Source: Thiogranum longum (lineage in GTDB: Bacteria > Pseudomonadota > Gammaproteobacteria > DSM-19610). Taken from it: a stretch of DNA of 64,000 bases. The stretch's first letter is position 1. Each line of letters starts with the position of its first letter. The position numbers were made by a program, and so were the translations under genes. The notes beneath the pieces are model-generated. The model was not told the DNA's origin. It saw only the letters and a program-made list of their open reading frames with translations, and did not search any database. The stretch lies in assembly GCF_004339085.1 (NCBI RefSeq), contig NZ_SMFX01000001.1, positions 2,832,573 through 2,896,572 on the forward strand. Reading direction: 5' to 3'. Below are positions 18,626 through 27,540 of the stretch, piece by piece.

Positions 18626-19504
18626 ATGTCCAAGAAGCATCCCGTGATTGCAGTTACCGGTTCCTCCGGTGCCGGCACCACGACCGTCAAGGTCGCCTTC
18701 GAGCATATTTTTCGCCGCGAAGGCGTCAACCCGGCCGTCATCGAGGGTGACAGCTATCACCGCTATGACCGTGTCGCCATGAAAACCGCGATGGAAGAAG
18801 CGGAAAAAACGGGCAACACCAACTTCAGTCATTTTGGCCCTGAAGCCAACCTGTTCGACAAGCTTGGTGAAACTTTCAAGAAGTATGGTGATACCGGGAG
18901 CTGTGAGCGCCGCTATTACCTGCACAGCGATGAGGAAGCCGAGCCGTTTGGTCAGAAGCCCGGCGAATTTACACCCTGGGAGACTATCCCGCCCGGTACC
19001 GACCTGCTGTTTTATGAAGGTCTGCACGGCGGTGTTGTGGACGGTACTACCAACGTAGCGCAATTTGTCGACCTGCTGATTGGTGTTGTGCCGATCGTCA
19101 ACCTGGAGTGGATCCAGAAAATCCACCGCGACTGCGCCCAGCGCGGCTATTCCGCCGAAGTCGTTACCGACACTATCCTGCGCCGTATGCACGACTATGT
19201 GCACTACATCACGCCGCAGTTCTCGCGCACGGATATCAACTTCCAGCGGGTGCCCACGGTCGATACCTCAAACCCGTTCATCGCCCGTGACATCCCGACA
19301 CCGGATGAAAGTTTCGTGGTGATCCGCTTCCGCGATCCTGCCAAACTGGACGTGGATTTCCCGTACCTGCTGAACATGGTCGATGGCTCGTTTATGTCAC
19401 GCCGCAACTCTATCGTTGTTCCGGGCGGAAAAATGGGCTTTGCCATGGAAATCGTACTCGCACCGATCATCGAACAGATGATGTCGCAGAAAAAGTCAGC
19501 CTGA
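18626..19504 (+). CDS. cbbP: phosphoribulokinase
   Basis: A 292-residue proteobacterial-type kinase that phosphorylates ribulose 5-phosphate to ribulose 1,5-bisphosphate, the RuBisCO substrate. The P-loop GSSGAGTTTV is at residues 12-21, and EGDSYHRYDR and LLFYEGLHGG are family blocks. The start at 18626, with GAGGAGA upstream, gives the normal length; the open frame extends to 18479 but that part has no homologous character. It lies about 14 kb from cbbLSQO on the opposite strand and is followed by a strong terminator, so it is a separate unit. Confidence 0.97.
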   Translation: MSKKHPVIAVTGSSGAGTTTVKVAFEHIFRREGVNPAVIEGDSYHRYDRVAMKTAMEEAEKTGNTNFSHFGPEANLFDKLGETFKKYGDTGSCERRYYLHSDEEAEPFGQKPGEFTPWETIPPGTDLLFYEGLHGGVVDGTTNVAQFVDLLIGVVPIVNLEWIQKIHRDCAQRGYSAEVVTDTILRRMHDYVHYITPQFSRTDINFQRVPTVDTSNPFIARDIPTPDESFVVIRFRDPAKLDVDFPYLLNMVDGSFMSRRNSIVVPGGKMGFAMEIVLAPIIEQMMSQKKSA

Positions 19505-19528
19505 CAGGCTGACCCTGTTAATCATCCG

Positions 19529-19565
19529 GGGGGGCGTGCGGCCACAGGCTGACGCCCCCTTTTTT
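19529..19565 (+). terminator. rho-independent terminator after cbbP
   Basis: GGGGGCGT and ACGCCCCC form a GC-rich stem with a 14-base loop, followed directly by six Ts. Confidence 0.9.
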
Positions 19566-19578
19566 GTCAGGTCATAGC

Positions 19579-20706
19579 ATGTCTGAGTCTGGTAAATTTT
19601 TGCTTGGCCACGCCCGCTCTGCGGACTGGAACGAGGCACTGGAACAATGCCTGCAGCAGATCGGCGCTGTACCGACGCAAGCGAATATCGGTTTTCTCTA
19701 CATGACTGACCTGTACGCGGATCTGGCCGCATCGATCCTGGAGCAGTTACGTCGTAAAACCGGTGTGACGCATTGGGTCGGCACAGTAGGCATCGGCATT
19801 TGCGCTACAGGTAAGGAATATTCCCAAACATCGGCGATGGCTGTCATGATCGGCCGCTTTCCAGACGACAGTTTCAGGATACTGCCGTTCTATAATCGCG
19901 CCGCGGACAACCTGCCCGGCAGCTGGGACACCTGGCTAAGCCAGTCTGACTCACACGTTGCCTTACTGCACGGTGACCCTGGCAATGGCAGCCTGCCGCA
20001 ACTGTTGCAGCAACTGGACGCCTCACTGCCCGGCGGCTTTCTGGTTGGCGGACTGAGCTCATCACACGGCGAGCATCCGCAGATTGCCGATGATGTTCTG
20101 GACGGCGGTCTGTCCGGTATCGTGTTCAACCCGCAACAACCGATACTGACCGGCCTCACACAGGGCTGCACACCCATTGCCGACAAGCGCGTTATTTCAA
20201 GCTGTGACAACAATGTCATCAATCGCATTGACGACCGGCCTGCGCTGGACGTGCTCAAGGAAGACATCGGTGAAATTCTCGCCCGCGACCTGAACCGTGC
20301 AGCCGGCTATATTTTTGCCGGACTGCCGATCCGCGGATCCGATACAGGTGACTACCTGGTACGCAATCTGGTTGGCGTGGACAGCGAGGGTGGACGTATT
20401 GCCATTGGTGATATTGTCATGCCCGGCCAACCTGTCCAGTTTTGCCGTCGTGACGGCAAAACAGCCACGGAAGACATGCAGCGCATGCTCGACGAACTCA
20501 AACAGCGCCTCTCTTCAGCGCCCAAGGGAGGCGTGTATGTGTCCTGCCTTGGCCGCGGCAAGGCGTTGTTCGGTGAGGACTCGGTAGAGCTGGAGATGAT
20601 TCGCAGCACACTGGGCGACTTCCCGCTGGTCGGCTTCTTTGCCAACGGGGAAATCTCCAACCAGCGCCTCTATGGCTACACCGGTGTTCTGACGCTCTTT
20701 CTGTAA
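19579..20706 (+). CDS. FIST-domain signal-sensing protein
   Basis: A 375-residue protein with the FIST N domain (about 10-215, GVTHWVGTVGIGICATG) and FIST C domain (ending FPLVGFFANGEISNQRLYGYTGVLTLFL). FIST proteins are thought to bind small ligands such as amino acids and often partner signalling proteins. The ATG at 19579 is preferred over a TTG at 19564 that lies in the terminator. No kinase or chemotaxis gene is adjacent; two small genes follow behind their own promoter-like sequence. Confidence 0.9.
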   Translation: MSESGKFLLGHARSADWNEALEQCLQQIGAVPTQANIGFLYMTDLYADLAASILEQLRRKTGVTHWVGTVGIGICATGKEYSQTSAMAVMIGRFPDDSFRILPFYNRAADNLPGSWDTWLSQSDSHVALLHGDPGNGSLPQLLQQLDASLPGGFLVGGLSSSHGEHPQIADDVLDGGLSGIVFNPQQPILTGLTQGCTPIADKRVISSCDNNVINRIDDRPALDVLKEDIGEILARDLNRAAGYIFAGLPIRGSDTGDYLVRNLVGVDSEGGRIAIGDIVMPGQPVQFCRRDGKTATEDMQRMLDELKQRLSSAPKGGVYVSCLGRGKALFGEDSVELEMIRSTLGDFPLVGFFANGEISNQRLYGYTGVLTLFL

Positions 20707-20743
20707 TACACACCTCGCCCGTAAAACGACCATTTTTTGACGC

Positions 20744-20771
20744 TTGTCGGCCCACAAATCCCATCTATACT
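20744..20771 (+). promoter_or_regulatory. sigma-70-like promoter for the two small genes
   Basis: TTGTCG (20744-20749) and TATACT (20766-20771) are separated by 16 bases. They sit about 65 bases upstream of the start codon at 20835, after the FIST stop at 20706. Confidence 0.5.
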
Positions 20772-20834
20772 TTTAGACAGGTCACCGGATCCGGATCGGA
20801 GGATTGTAATCGCGGTCTGGAAGGAGGTTGGATC

Positions 20835-21032
20835 ATGATTGTGACCACTATCGACCCTGTAACCGGCAACCGCGTACAGGATCTGGAGCATCATCCCTTT
20901 GTTGTTGAAGGCGGAGGAGCTGCGCAAACCAAGATTTACTTTGAATCGGAGGCGACCCGGCAAGCCTACCTTGCAGCCCAACCCGATGATCCCAGTCGCT
21001 ATACCGATAACAACACGGAGTTCCATTCGTAA
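20835..21032 (+). CDS. small protein of unknown function (65 aa)
   Basis: A 65-residue acidic soluble protein starting MIVTTIDPVTGNRV. It has no signal peptide, helix-turn-helix or cysteine. The ribosome site is very strong (AAGGAGG, 9 bases before ATG), which argues for a real and well-translated gene. Another small gene starts 6 bases after its stop. I recognise no family. Residues FVVEGGGAAQTKIYFESEATRQAYL suggest a mixed alpha/beta fold. Confidence 0.65.
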   Translation: MIVTTIDPVTGNRVQDLEHHPFVVEGGGAAQTKIYFESEATRQAYLAAQPDDPSRYTDNNTEFHS

Positions 21033-21038
21033 CCAGTT

Positions 21039-21305
21039 ATGCACCGTCTGATGGAAAATATCGAGCGCTACCTGATGTCGTGTCGGGAGTTAACCGCCTT
21101 CTGCTCTCAGAACGGGTGGATTGACAACAAGTCGCTCTATTATGAAATTATCGAACAGAACGACCATCACGTGATTGCACTGGTACAGTTCGAGGAAATT
21201 CTCATGGAAGGCTCTGGAAGCCTGGCGGGCCGTGTGCCCTGCCAGGGGCGGCTGCGGCTGACCCTGGACCGGTATGGTGAAGTCCGCGCTGCTGAACTGC
21301 TGTAG
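21039..21305 (+). CDS. small protein of unknown function (88 aa)
   Basis: An 88-residue soluble protein beginning MHRLMENIERYLMSCREL, so an N-terminal helix is followed by beta strands (YYEIIEQNDHHVIALVQFEEILM). Two cysteines are near the N-terminus and one later. It is 6 bases downstream of the 65-residue gene and probably co-translated with it. An ATG at 21051 is an alternative start. No family recognised. Confidence 0.6.
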   Translation: MHRLMENIERYLMSCRELTAFCSQNGWIDNKSLYYEIIEQNDHHVIALVQFEEILMEGSGSLAGRVPCQGRLRLTLDRYGEVRAAELL

Positions 21306-21358
21306 GCACACGGGTGGTGTATCTTCCTGGTCACACCAGACCCTCTGCTTGAGACAGA

Positions 21359-21877
21359 TTACATGGCGATATAACCCTGCTTGCGCAGGCGTTCCACCTC
21401 AGCAGGGCCGAACGGCACCTGGCGCAGAAAGGAAGGCACCTCGTCCTTGCCAATACCCCGCCGGCGCATTTGTGTCTGACAGATACTGATGTCTATAGCA
21501 CCAAATGCGGCCAGCCTGGCGGCCCGGTCAACAAGGTTCTTGTAACGCGGGTAGTTCTTCAGCGCAAAGAACTCGACTTCCGGACCATGCAGCACCAGTG
21601 AAATTATCGGCGCCTCACCTTCGCTTCGCGGTCGATCCAGCAACGCCTCTACACGATCAAACAACAGCTCAAGCTGCTCTGTAGTATGTACACTAATATC
21701 TGCGTACCGTCGGGCGCCACTATTACCTGACGGAGGGACAATCGACTCAAGTTCAGAGGATGGGGACCTCGCAGCAGTATCACGCCCGGCATTATCTGCC
21801 TGCTGACCGGTCAGCAGGTCTGCGCCAAACCAGAACACCAGCACGGCTACCGCAAAGATCAAAAGATTTCGTGCCAT
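21359..21877 (-). CDS. membrane-anchored DsrE-like protein
   Basis: A 172-residue protein starting MARNLLIFAVAVLVFWFG, one N-terminal membrane anchor, then a linker rich in small and charged residues, then a DsrE/YchN-type domain (ISLVLHGPEVEFFALKNYPRY). A single conserved cysteine lies in AIDISICQTQMRRRGI, matching the putative sulfur-carrying position in DsrE-like proteins. The anchor suggests a domain facing the periplasm, unlike soluble DsrE. It lies divergent from ctaA. A longer frame to 21943 has no better start. Confidence 0.75.
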   Translation of the reverse strand: MARNLLIFAVAVLVFWFGADLLTGQQADNAGRDTAARSPSSELESIVPPSGNSGARRYADISVHTTEQLELLFDRVEALLDRPRSEGEAPIISLVLHGPEVEFFALKNYPRYKNLVDRAARLAAFGAIDISICQTQMRRRGIGKDEVPSFLRQVPFGPAEVERLRKQGYIAM

Positions 21878-21998
21878 CGGGTTTAATCCATCACTTTCGG
21901 CTGTCTGCGCAGGGAATCTCCATGTTGTAACAGCCTGCGGCACGACGCAACAACATCCGTTACAATTATGCTGTTTTACAACCTGCTGGTACCACTAC

Positions 21999-23054
21999 AT
22001 GCTCCGATTTCCCGACCGGATGACAGATATGGCGCGCAAGCAAGTCGCCGGCTGGTTGCTGCTGTGCTCCATTATGATCTTTGCCATGGTAATTCTCGGT
22101 GGCGTCACGCGTCTGACCGGCTCCGGGCTGTCGATGGTCGAGTGGGACCCGATATTCGGTTTTGTCCCTCCACTCGATCAACAACAATGGGAAGAGGCCT
22201 TTACCCAATACCGTGAATCACCGGAATACCTGAAGATCAATACCAATATGGATCTGCACGGGTTTAAATCTATTTACTGGTTTGAATTCTCGCACCGGGT
22301 TCTGGGGCGTTCGATAGGTACGGTATTCCTGATTCCTTTCCTGTACTTTCTCTGGCGCGGCATGTTGCCGCGCAAATGGATACCACGCCTGTTGTTTGCT
22401 TTTGTGCTGGGCGGCCTTCAGGGCTTGCTGGGCTGGTACATGGTTAAAAGCGGGTTGGTCGACCGACCCCATGTCAGCCAGTATCGGCTGACAGCCCACC
22501 TGGGGCTGGCGCTGGTGATTTATTGTTACCTGCTGTGGCTGATGTTCGACCTGTTATTTCCGGAGCGTGAACCAGGAAACAGCCATCAACGTTCTGGCAA
22601 GGCCGCGAAATGGCTGCTTGCCCTGGCCGGTACAACCGTGCTCTCCGGCGGTTTCGTAGCGGGGCTCAAGGCCGGGCACGCCTATAATACTTTTCCGAAA
22701 ATGGGTGACCAGTGGCTTCCTCCGGCCGGCTGGACACTGCAACCCGGCTGGCGCAACCTGTTCGAAAACATTGCCACGGTACAGTTTGACCACCGGGTGC
22801 TTGCCACGCTGACATTCGTCACTGTCATCTTGTTCTGGTTCCGCACGCGGCACCGTGTGACCACGCGTGCAACGCGCACTGGACTCAACCTGTTAGCACT
22901 GGTTGTTGTGGGACAGGTCAGCCTTGGAATATCCACATTGCTGCTCCATGTCCCCGTGGCCCTGGCGTCCCTGCACCAGGCTGGCGCTCTGACACTGTTA
23001 ACGGTTCTGTTGTTTGTCAATCATCGCCTGCACAAACCGGCAAGGCTCTTTTAG
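21999..23054 (+). CDS. ctaA: heme A synthase (COX15/CtaA)
   Basis: A 351-residue membrane protein with about eight helices. Haem-ligand histidines sit in FEFSHRVLGR and QFDHRVLA, and ILGGVTRLTGSGLSMVEWDP is the family N-terminal block. It converts haem O to haem A for cytochrome c oxidase in the inner membrane. The open start at 21999 may be 7 or 10 residues too long (ATG codons follow at 22020 and 22029). A cytochrome c gene is convergent downstream across a shared terminator. Confidence 0.95.
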   Translation: MLRFPDRMTDMARKQVAGWLLLCSIMIFAMVILGGVTRLTGSGLSMVEWDPIFGFVPPLDQQQWEEAFTQYRESPEYLKINTNMDLHGFKSIYWFEFSHRVLGRSIGTVFLIPFLYFLWRGMLPRKWIPRLLFAFVLGGLQGLLGWYMVKSGLVDRPHVSQYRLTAHLGLALVIYCYLLWLMFDLLFPEREPGNSHQRSGKAAKWLLALAGTTVLSGGFVAGLKAGHAYNTFPKMGDQWLPPAGWTLQPGWRNLFENIATVQFDHRVLATLTFVTVILFWFRTRHRVTTRATRTGLNLLALVVVGQVSLGISTLLLHVPVALASLHQAGALTLLTVLLFVNHRLHKPARLF

Positions 23055-23063
23055 CCCGCCCAC

Positions 23064-23094
23064 AAAAAAGCCCGGCAAATACCGGGCCTTGTTG
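23064..23094. terminator. bidirectional terminator between ctaA and the cytochrome c gene
   Basis: GCCCGG and CCGGGC form a stem with a six-base loop, with an A run on one side and a T-rich run on the other, so it can end transcripts from both convergent genes. Confidence 0.75.
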
Positions 23095-23143
23095 TGCGCG
23101 TATTCTGCCTGCACCGGAGCGTTAACCGGTCACAGCAAGAATA

Positions 23144-23449
23144 CTATTTAAGTCCAGAGAAGTACGTCGCCAGGTTATCGATGTCCGCATCCGTCAGCGG
23201 CTTCGCCATTGCCGACATGGTCGGATCGGTACGGCTGCCATCGCGGAACGCCTTCAGCTGCTTGGCAAGGTAGGCATCCTTCTGACCTGCCAGGTTCGGC
23301 CACAATGGATTGGCACTGACACCATTGGCGCCGTGACAACCGGCACATGTGGCTGCCTTGGCCTTTCCGGCTGCTGCATCGCCTGCCATGCTGATGCTGG
23401 CGCTTAACAACAAAACACTTCCTGTAACTGCTACAAACACCTTTTTCAT
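23144..23449 (-). CDS. periplasmic monohaem cytochrome c (c553/c4-like)
   Basis: A 101-residue precursor. A signal peptide ends at SISMA-GD (about residue 22), the haem site CAGCH is at 35-39, and the distal methionine is in DPTMSAMAKPLTD. The fold matches small class I cytochromes of the c553/c4 type (NPLWPNLAGQKDAYLAKQLKAF). It is a soluble periplasmic electron carrier and could link sulfur oxidation or bc1 to an oxidase. GGAGAGA precedes the ATG. Confidence 0.94.
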   Translation of the reverse strand: MKKVFVAVTGSVLLLSASISMAGDAAAGKAKAATCAGCHGANGVSANPLWPNLAGQKDAYLAKQLKAFRDGSRTDPTMSAMAKPLTDADIDNLATYFSGLK

Positions 23450-23692
23450 GATTTCTCTCCAAATACTACCGTGGTTAAAAACTGGCGCCTATTTTCGCAG
23501 ACCGGCCGCGCGCTGTAAAACCTGTTTGATCTATCTGTTAATTTCTGTAAGATCAGTCTCTTATGTAAACACAAGATCTTGTTCAGTGCTTCTATAACCC
23601 TCTGCAGGGAATGCCACAACATGCATTTCCGTCATAATCCGGGCAAACTGGCCTGGACGTTTGTTCATCAAATGAACAGGGAATCGACATCC

Positions 23693-24553
23693 ATGACCCT
23701 CGATGCAAAAGACCTGATCACCGATACACTTGAACTCGCCTCCCTGCCCTCTGTTGTCACCACGGCCATGGGTCTGCTGAATAATCCGAACACCTCTGCA
23801 TCCGATATCGGTGAGGTCATCAGCCAGGACCCTGCGCTCACCATTAAACTCCTGAGAATCGTCAACAGCGCCTTCTATGGCTTTCCGTCACAAATTGACA
23901 CCATCTCACGCGCTATCACCATTATTGGTACGCGTGAACTGACTGATCTGATTCTGGGGTCCAGCGCCATCCAGGTTTTTACCCGTCTGCCCAACCAGCT
24001 TGTCAGTATGCAACAGTTCTGGAGCCACAGCCTGTACGCAGGCGTGGTGGCGAGGATCCTCGCACGTCACCTGCGCGCACCTAACACTGAACGTTGTTTT
24101 GTCATGGGGCTATTACACGACGTAGGTGCGTTGATCCTGTTTCGGCAAAAACCCGTAGAGGCCAGACAGGCGCTGGAAATGGCCCGCGCCAACGACCTGC
24201 CGCTGCACGTGGCAGAGCGCGAAATACTGGGCTTTGACCACGGCGCGGTCGGCGCCGAATTAATGCGCAGCTGGAACCTGCCGGAAAGTTTTGCCACCGT
24301 GGCACGCTACCACCATCAACCATCGGCGGCCGAAAACCACCGCCTGGAAACTGCAACCATTCATCTTGCCGACGTTATCACCGGAATGGTGCATGTCACC
24401 GCTGCCGGCACATCCTGCCCGGCCCCGCTGGAACCCGGCGCCTGGGAACTCACCGGCCTGTCAGTTGACATCATTGAAGACGTATCAGCCGAAGCAGATA
24501 TCCTGTTCGAGGAAGCCAGCACGGTGATCCTGCCGCACGGCGAAGCGGCATAA
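23693..24553 (+). CDS. HDOD-domain signalling protein
   Basis: A 286-residue protein that is almost entirely an HDOD domain: LPSVVTTAMGLLNNPNTSASDIGEVI, then DPALTIKLLRIVNSAFYGF, SRAITIIGTRELTDLILG, and MGLLHDVGALILF. HDOD proteins are regulatory relatives of HD phosphohydrolases; no catalytic output domain is attached. The start is uncertain: the frame is open from 23579, with further ATG codons at 23621 and 23672. I chose 23693 because the conserved domain begins soon after and an AGGGA site precedes it. Confidence 0.85.
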   Translation: MTLDAKDLITDTLELASLPSVVTTAMGLLNNPNTSASDIGEVISQDPALTIKLLRIVNSAFYGFPSQIDTISRAITIIGTRELTDLILGSSAIQVFTRLPNQLVSMQQFWSHSLYAGVVARILARHLRAPNTERCFVMGLLHDVGALILFRQKPVEARQALEMARANDLPLHVAEREILGFDHGAVGAELMRSWNLPESFATVARYHHQPSAAENHRLETATIHLADVITGMVHVTAAGTSCPAPLEPGAWELTGLSVDIIEDVSAEADILFEEASTVILPHGEAA

Positions 24554-24569
24554 GCTTGCAAGCTCCGTC

Positions 24570-24956
24570 TTAACCCAGCTGGTCACGCACCTTTTCCAGC
24601 TTGCTGCGGACCTGGCCTGCGATCTCCCTGACATCTTGTTGCTCGACCAGACCCAGCACTGCGGATGGATCCATAAAGGCGACCGTAACAGCGCCATCGT
24701 CTTCTTCACGCACCAGAACATTACAGGGTAATAGCAGACCGATATCGGGGTCTGCATTAATCGCCTGGTTGGCCAGTTTCGGATTACAGGCCCCCAGTAT
24801 CGTGTAGGGCTTGCGATCCACATCAATTTTCTTCTTGAGTGTCGCCTTGACATCAATCTCGGTCAGCACACCGAAGCCTTCCGATTTCAGTGCTTCGGTG
24901 ACTTTCCCGATTGCCTCATCAAAACTGCACGACATCTGAACACTGAACCCATACAT
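24570..24956 (-). CDS. DUF302-family protein
   Basis: A 128-residue soluble protein starting MYGFSVQMSCSFDEAIGKVTEALKSEGFG. It matches the DUF302 pattern, including ATLKKKIDVDRKPYTILGACNPKLA and the motif IGLLLPCNVLVRE. The function of the family is not established; members are common in sulfur oxidisers and near redox genes. The start has an AAGGAG site 7 bases upstream. It is divergent from the CPBP protease gene with 69 bases between. Confidence 0.9.
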   Translation of the reverse strand: MYGFSVQMSCSFDEAIGKVTEALKSEGFGVLTEIDVKATLKKKIDVDRKPYTILGACNPKLANQAINADPDIGLLLPCNVLVREEDDGAVTVAFMDPSAVLGLVEQQDVREIAGQVRSKLEKVRDQLG

Positions 24957-25025
24957 GACTGCACTCCTTATTCCTGGCTGGAAAGCGATTGTACCGGATG
25001 CTGCCCGGCAAGGTAGACTCCCTGC

Positions 25026-25469
25026 ATGAGTCAAGCATACAGGGCATTCTGGCGCGACCCGGTATTCCTTGCTGCCACAGGGGCAGCACTGCTTTACTGG
25101 GGGTTGTTATGGGTTATTTCAACACCTGCAACAGATCTTGCCTGGCCACTACGGGAACCGCTGCGATTTATTTACCCTGCAGTGTTATACCCGGTCATCG
25201 AGGAAATCGTCTTTCGCGGCTGGATGCAGGAATTTATCCAGCTACGCCTTCGCCCCTGGCGACTGGGCCCACTGACCCATGCGAACCTGCTCACCAGCCT
25301 GGTCTTTAGCGCGCTGCACTTTATCAACCATCCGCCCATCTGGGCCGCCGCTGTATTTCTCCCGTCTCTGCTGTTCGGGTTGTCCAGGGAACGCAGTGGC
25401 GGTCTTACCGCCCCGATCCTGCTGCATGTCTTTTACAACAGCGGGTATTTCTGGCTTTTCACACAGTAA
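25026..25469 (+). CDS. mrtJ: CPBP intramembrane glutamic protease, MrtJ-like
   Basis: A 147-residue membrane protein, short for the CPBP/CAAX family. The active-site motifs are the paired glutamates and arginine in YPVIEEIVFRGWMQ, the histidine in FSALHFINHPP, and the C-terminal histidine/asparagine in LLHVFYNSGYFWLF. The length and the blocks LAWPLREPLRF, HANLLTSLVFSALH and FLPSLLFG closely resemble MrtJ, the protease paired with JDVT-CTERM sorting tails. That assignment is from memory of the family. No matching target is evident in this window. Confidence 0.75.
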   Translation: MSQAYRAFWRDPVFLAATGAALLYWGLLWVISTPATDLAWPLREPLRFIYPAVLYPVIEEIVFRGWMQEFIQLRLRPWRLGPLTHANLLTSLVFSALHFINHPPIWAAAVFLPSLLFGLSRERSGGLTAPILLHVFYNSGYFWLFTQ

Positions 25470-25494
25470 AAAAAAACGGGGCCCGAAGACCCCG
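25468..25494 (-). terminator. terminator of the small exported-protein gene
   Basis: On the minus strand CGGGG, an 8-base loop and CCCCG are followed by nine Ts. It lies 28 bases beyond the stop of the gene at 25522-25839 and starts at the stop of the convergent protease gene. Confidence 0.85.
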
Positions 25495-25521
25495 TCATTC
25501 CACAATCCTTACCGGCTATTC

Positions 25522-25839
25522 TTACAGATCTCCGAGCGGCCGGGCAAACGTATATTTCGCTGGCTCGGCAACCAGTTTATTGGCCGCCTCGCCTACATTA
25601 CCGCCAATCGCACTGAACGGCAGTGTCACAATAAATGTTGCCGTGGTAACCACGGTGCTCACCAGCATGAAAGGCCGAACCATGAAGGCATCAGCCAACA
25701 TTTCACCACCGGTCGGCGCCGCCTTGGGATTATTAAAGGCATAGTCACTGGCACTGGCCATTGTCGGCACACCAAGCGTAGCTACTGTCAGCACACTTGC
25801 CATCACATAACTTGTCAGTTTTCTCGGGATCATTCGCAT
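25522..25839 (-). CDS. small exported protein of unknown function
   Basis: A 105-residue protein. The signal peptide runs to about TMASASD (residue 32). The mature part has a hydrophobic stretch FMLVSTVVTTATFIVTLPFSAIGG and a short conserved-looking end KYTFARPLGDL. It has the look of small periplasmic or membrane proteins common in gammaproteobacteria, with no assigned role that I recognise. The ATG at 25839 has an AGGGAAAGG site; an ATG two codons on is also possible. Confidence 0.75.
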   Translation of the reverse strand: MRMIPRKLTSYVMASVLTVATLGVPTMASASDYAFNNPKAAPTGGEMLADAFMVRPFMLVSTVVTTATFIVTLPFSAIGGNVGEAANKLVAEPAKYTFARPLGDL

Positions 25840-26021
25840 GACCTTTCCCTCTTCAATAATTGAACACCGCCAGGGTGCTGAAAAAATATCATTCCCGGGC
25901 AAGCGCCCGCGTTATTGTTGCATCTTCCCGCAATAGCGGCATTCTGGCAAAAAATTTTAGCCGATCAATAAGCAACTTCTGAATTACCCAGGCTTCCCGT
26001 GCATTGCGAAGCCACCGCCTG

Positions 26022-26927
26022 TCATAGCGGGGTCTGCAGGGAATGGCCGGTAAGCCGCCGTAATGCCTCATTATATTTTTCCGAAGTGCGGCGAATGATG
26101 TCCTCTGGCAACTTAGGTCCAGGTGCTGTCTTGTCCCAGTCCAGCGTTTCCAGGTAATCACGCACGAACTGTTTGTCGAAACTGGGCGGGCTGATGCCGA
26201 CCCGGTATTCGTCCTGCGGCCAGAAGCGCGAGGAATCCGGCGTCAGGACTTCGTCGATCAGTACCAGCGTTCCGGCTTCATCGACGCCGAATTCGAACTT
26301 TGTATCAGCGATGATTATCCCCTTGTCGAGCGCATAGTCGGCTGCCTGCCGGTAAATGGCGAGGCTGACGTCACGTACCCTGACAGCCAGATCAGCACCC
26401 AGCAGACGCTCAGTGGCTGCAAAATCGATATTTTCATCGTGCTCGCCAACCTCAGCCTTGCTGGAGGGTGTGTAGATCGCCTCGGGCAGGCGATCAGCCA
26501 TCCGCAGTCCCTCCGGCAACCGAATCCCGCACACCGTGCCGTTGGCCTGGTAGTCTTTCCAGCCGGATCCGATCAGGTAACCGCGCACAATCGCCTCGAC
26601 CGGCAAAGCCTTCAGCTTGCGTACTACAATCGCGCGGCCTTCGACCTGTTCACGCTCGGCGGCATCCGGCAATACGCTTTCCAGGGACAAGCCGGACAAA
26701 TGGTTCGGCAGCAGCGCGCGGGTACCCTCAAACCAGAAATTCGATACCGCTGTCAGCACTGCGCCCTTGCCCGGGATCGGGTCGGGCAACACAACATCGA
26801 AGGCCGACAGACGGTCCGTGGTGACAATCAGCAGGTGGTCATCACCCACCGCGTAGATATCCCGCACCTTGCCGCGCGCCACACGGGGCAGGCTGGAAAT
26901 CGTGGATTCATATAATACGTCGAGCAT
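26022..26927 (-). CDS. purC: SAICAR synthetase PurC
   Basis: A 301-residue ligase of purine synthesis that joins CAIR and aspartate. [26 protein letters not shown] is the family N-terminus, and [27 protein letters not shown] and [15 protein letters not shown] are diagnostic. This is the longer form similar to the yeast ADE1 type, found in many proteobacteria. The start at 26927 is chosen from the family N-terminus; the open frame upstream is not coding. It is divergent from purE, 118 bases away. Confidence 0.97.
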   Translation of the reverse strand: MLDVLYESTISSLPRVARGKVRDIYAVGDDHLLIVTTDRLSAFDVVLPDPIPGKGAVLTAVSNFWFEGTRALLPNHLSGLSLESVLPDAAEREQVEGRAIVVRKLKALPVEAIVRGYLIGSGWKDYQANGTVCGIRLPEGLRMADRLPEAIYTPSSKAEVGEHDENIDFAATERLLGADLAVRVRDVSLAIYRQAADYALDKGIIIADTKFEFGVDEAGTLVLIDEVLTPDSSRFWPQDEYRVGISPPSFDKQFVRDYLETLDWDKTAPGPKLPEDIIRRTSEKYNEALRRLTGHSLQTPL

Positions 26928-27045
26928 AGTGGATTCCGTCAAAATACTGAAAATCGCCGAATAACCCCGGCAATACGGCATTGTACCGGTGGCGGCCGGT
27001 GGTGGCGATGGTACAATGCGCGCTTTCTCATTTTCGGGGCATGCT

Positions 27046-27540
27046 ATGGCAGCCACAAAAATCGGCCTGGTGATGGGCAGCAACAGCGACTGGGACATCA
27101 TGCAGTCGGCAGCCGAGCAACTGGAGCAGTTCGGTGTTGAATTCGAGTCGCGCGTGGTTTCTGCGCACCGCACACCGGATTTACTGTTTGACTACGCCTC
27201 GACCGCACGCGAGCGTGGGCTGGCCTGTATTATTGCCGGCGCCGGTGGCGCGGCGCATTTGCCCGGTATGCTGGCTGCCAAGACCACCCTGCCCGTGCTT
27301 GGCGTGCCGGTTCCTTCCCGCCACCTGAAAGGCATGGATTCACTGCTGTCGATTGTACAGATGCCAAAGGGCGTGCCCGTGGCAACCTTTGCCATAGGTG
27401 AAGCCGGTGCGGCCAACGCTGCACTGTATGCCATCAGCCTGCTGGCCCTGAACGACGCTGCGCTGGCAGCAAAACTTGATGATTTCCGCGCCGCACAGAC
27501 AGAGATGGCGCTGAACATGACCCTGCCACCCGAATTATGA
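27046..27540 (+). CDS. purE: N5-carboxyaminoimidazole ribonucleotide mutase PurE
   Basis: A 164-residue enzyme with the diagnostic blocks [27 protein letters not shown] and [16 protein letters not shown]. It shifts the carboxyl group of N5-CAIR to give CAIR, the PurC substrate. Its stop overlaps the start of purK by 4 bases (ATGA), so the two are translationally coupled. The start at 27046 is set by the family N-terminus. Confidence 0.97.
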   Translation: MAATKIGLVMGSNSDWDIMQSAAEQLEQFGVEFESRVVSAHRTPDLLFDYASTARERGLACIIAGAGGAAHLPGMLAAKTTLPVLGVPVPSRHLKGMDSLLSIVQMPKGVPVATFAIGEAGAANAALYAISLLALNDAALAAKLDDFRAAQTEMALNMTLPPEL

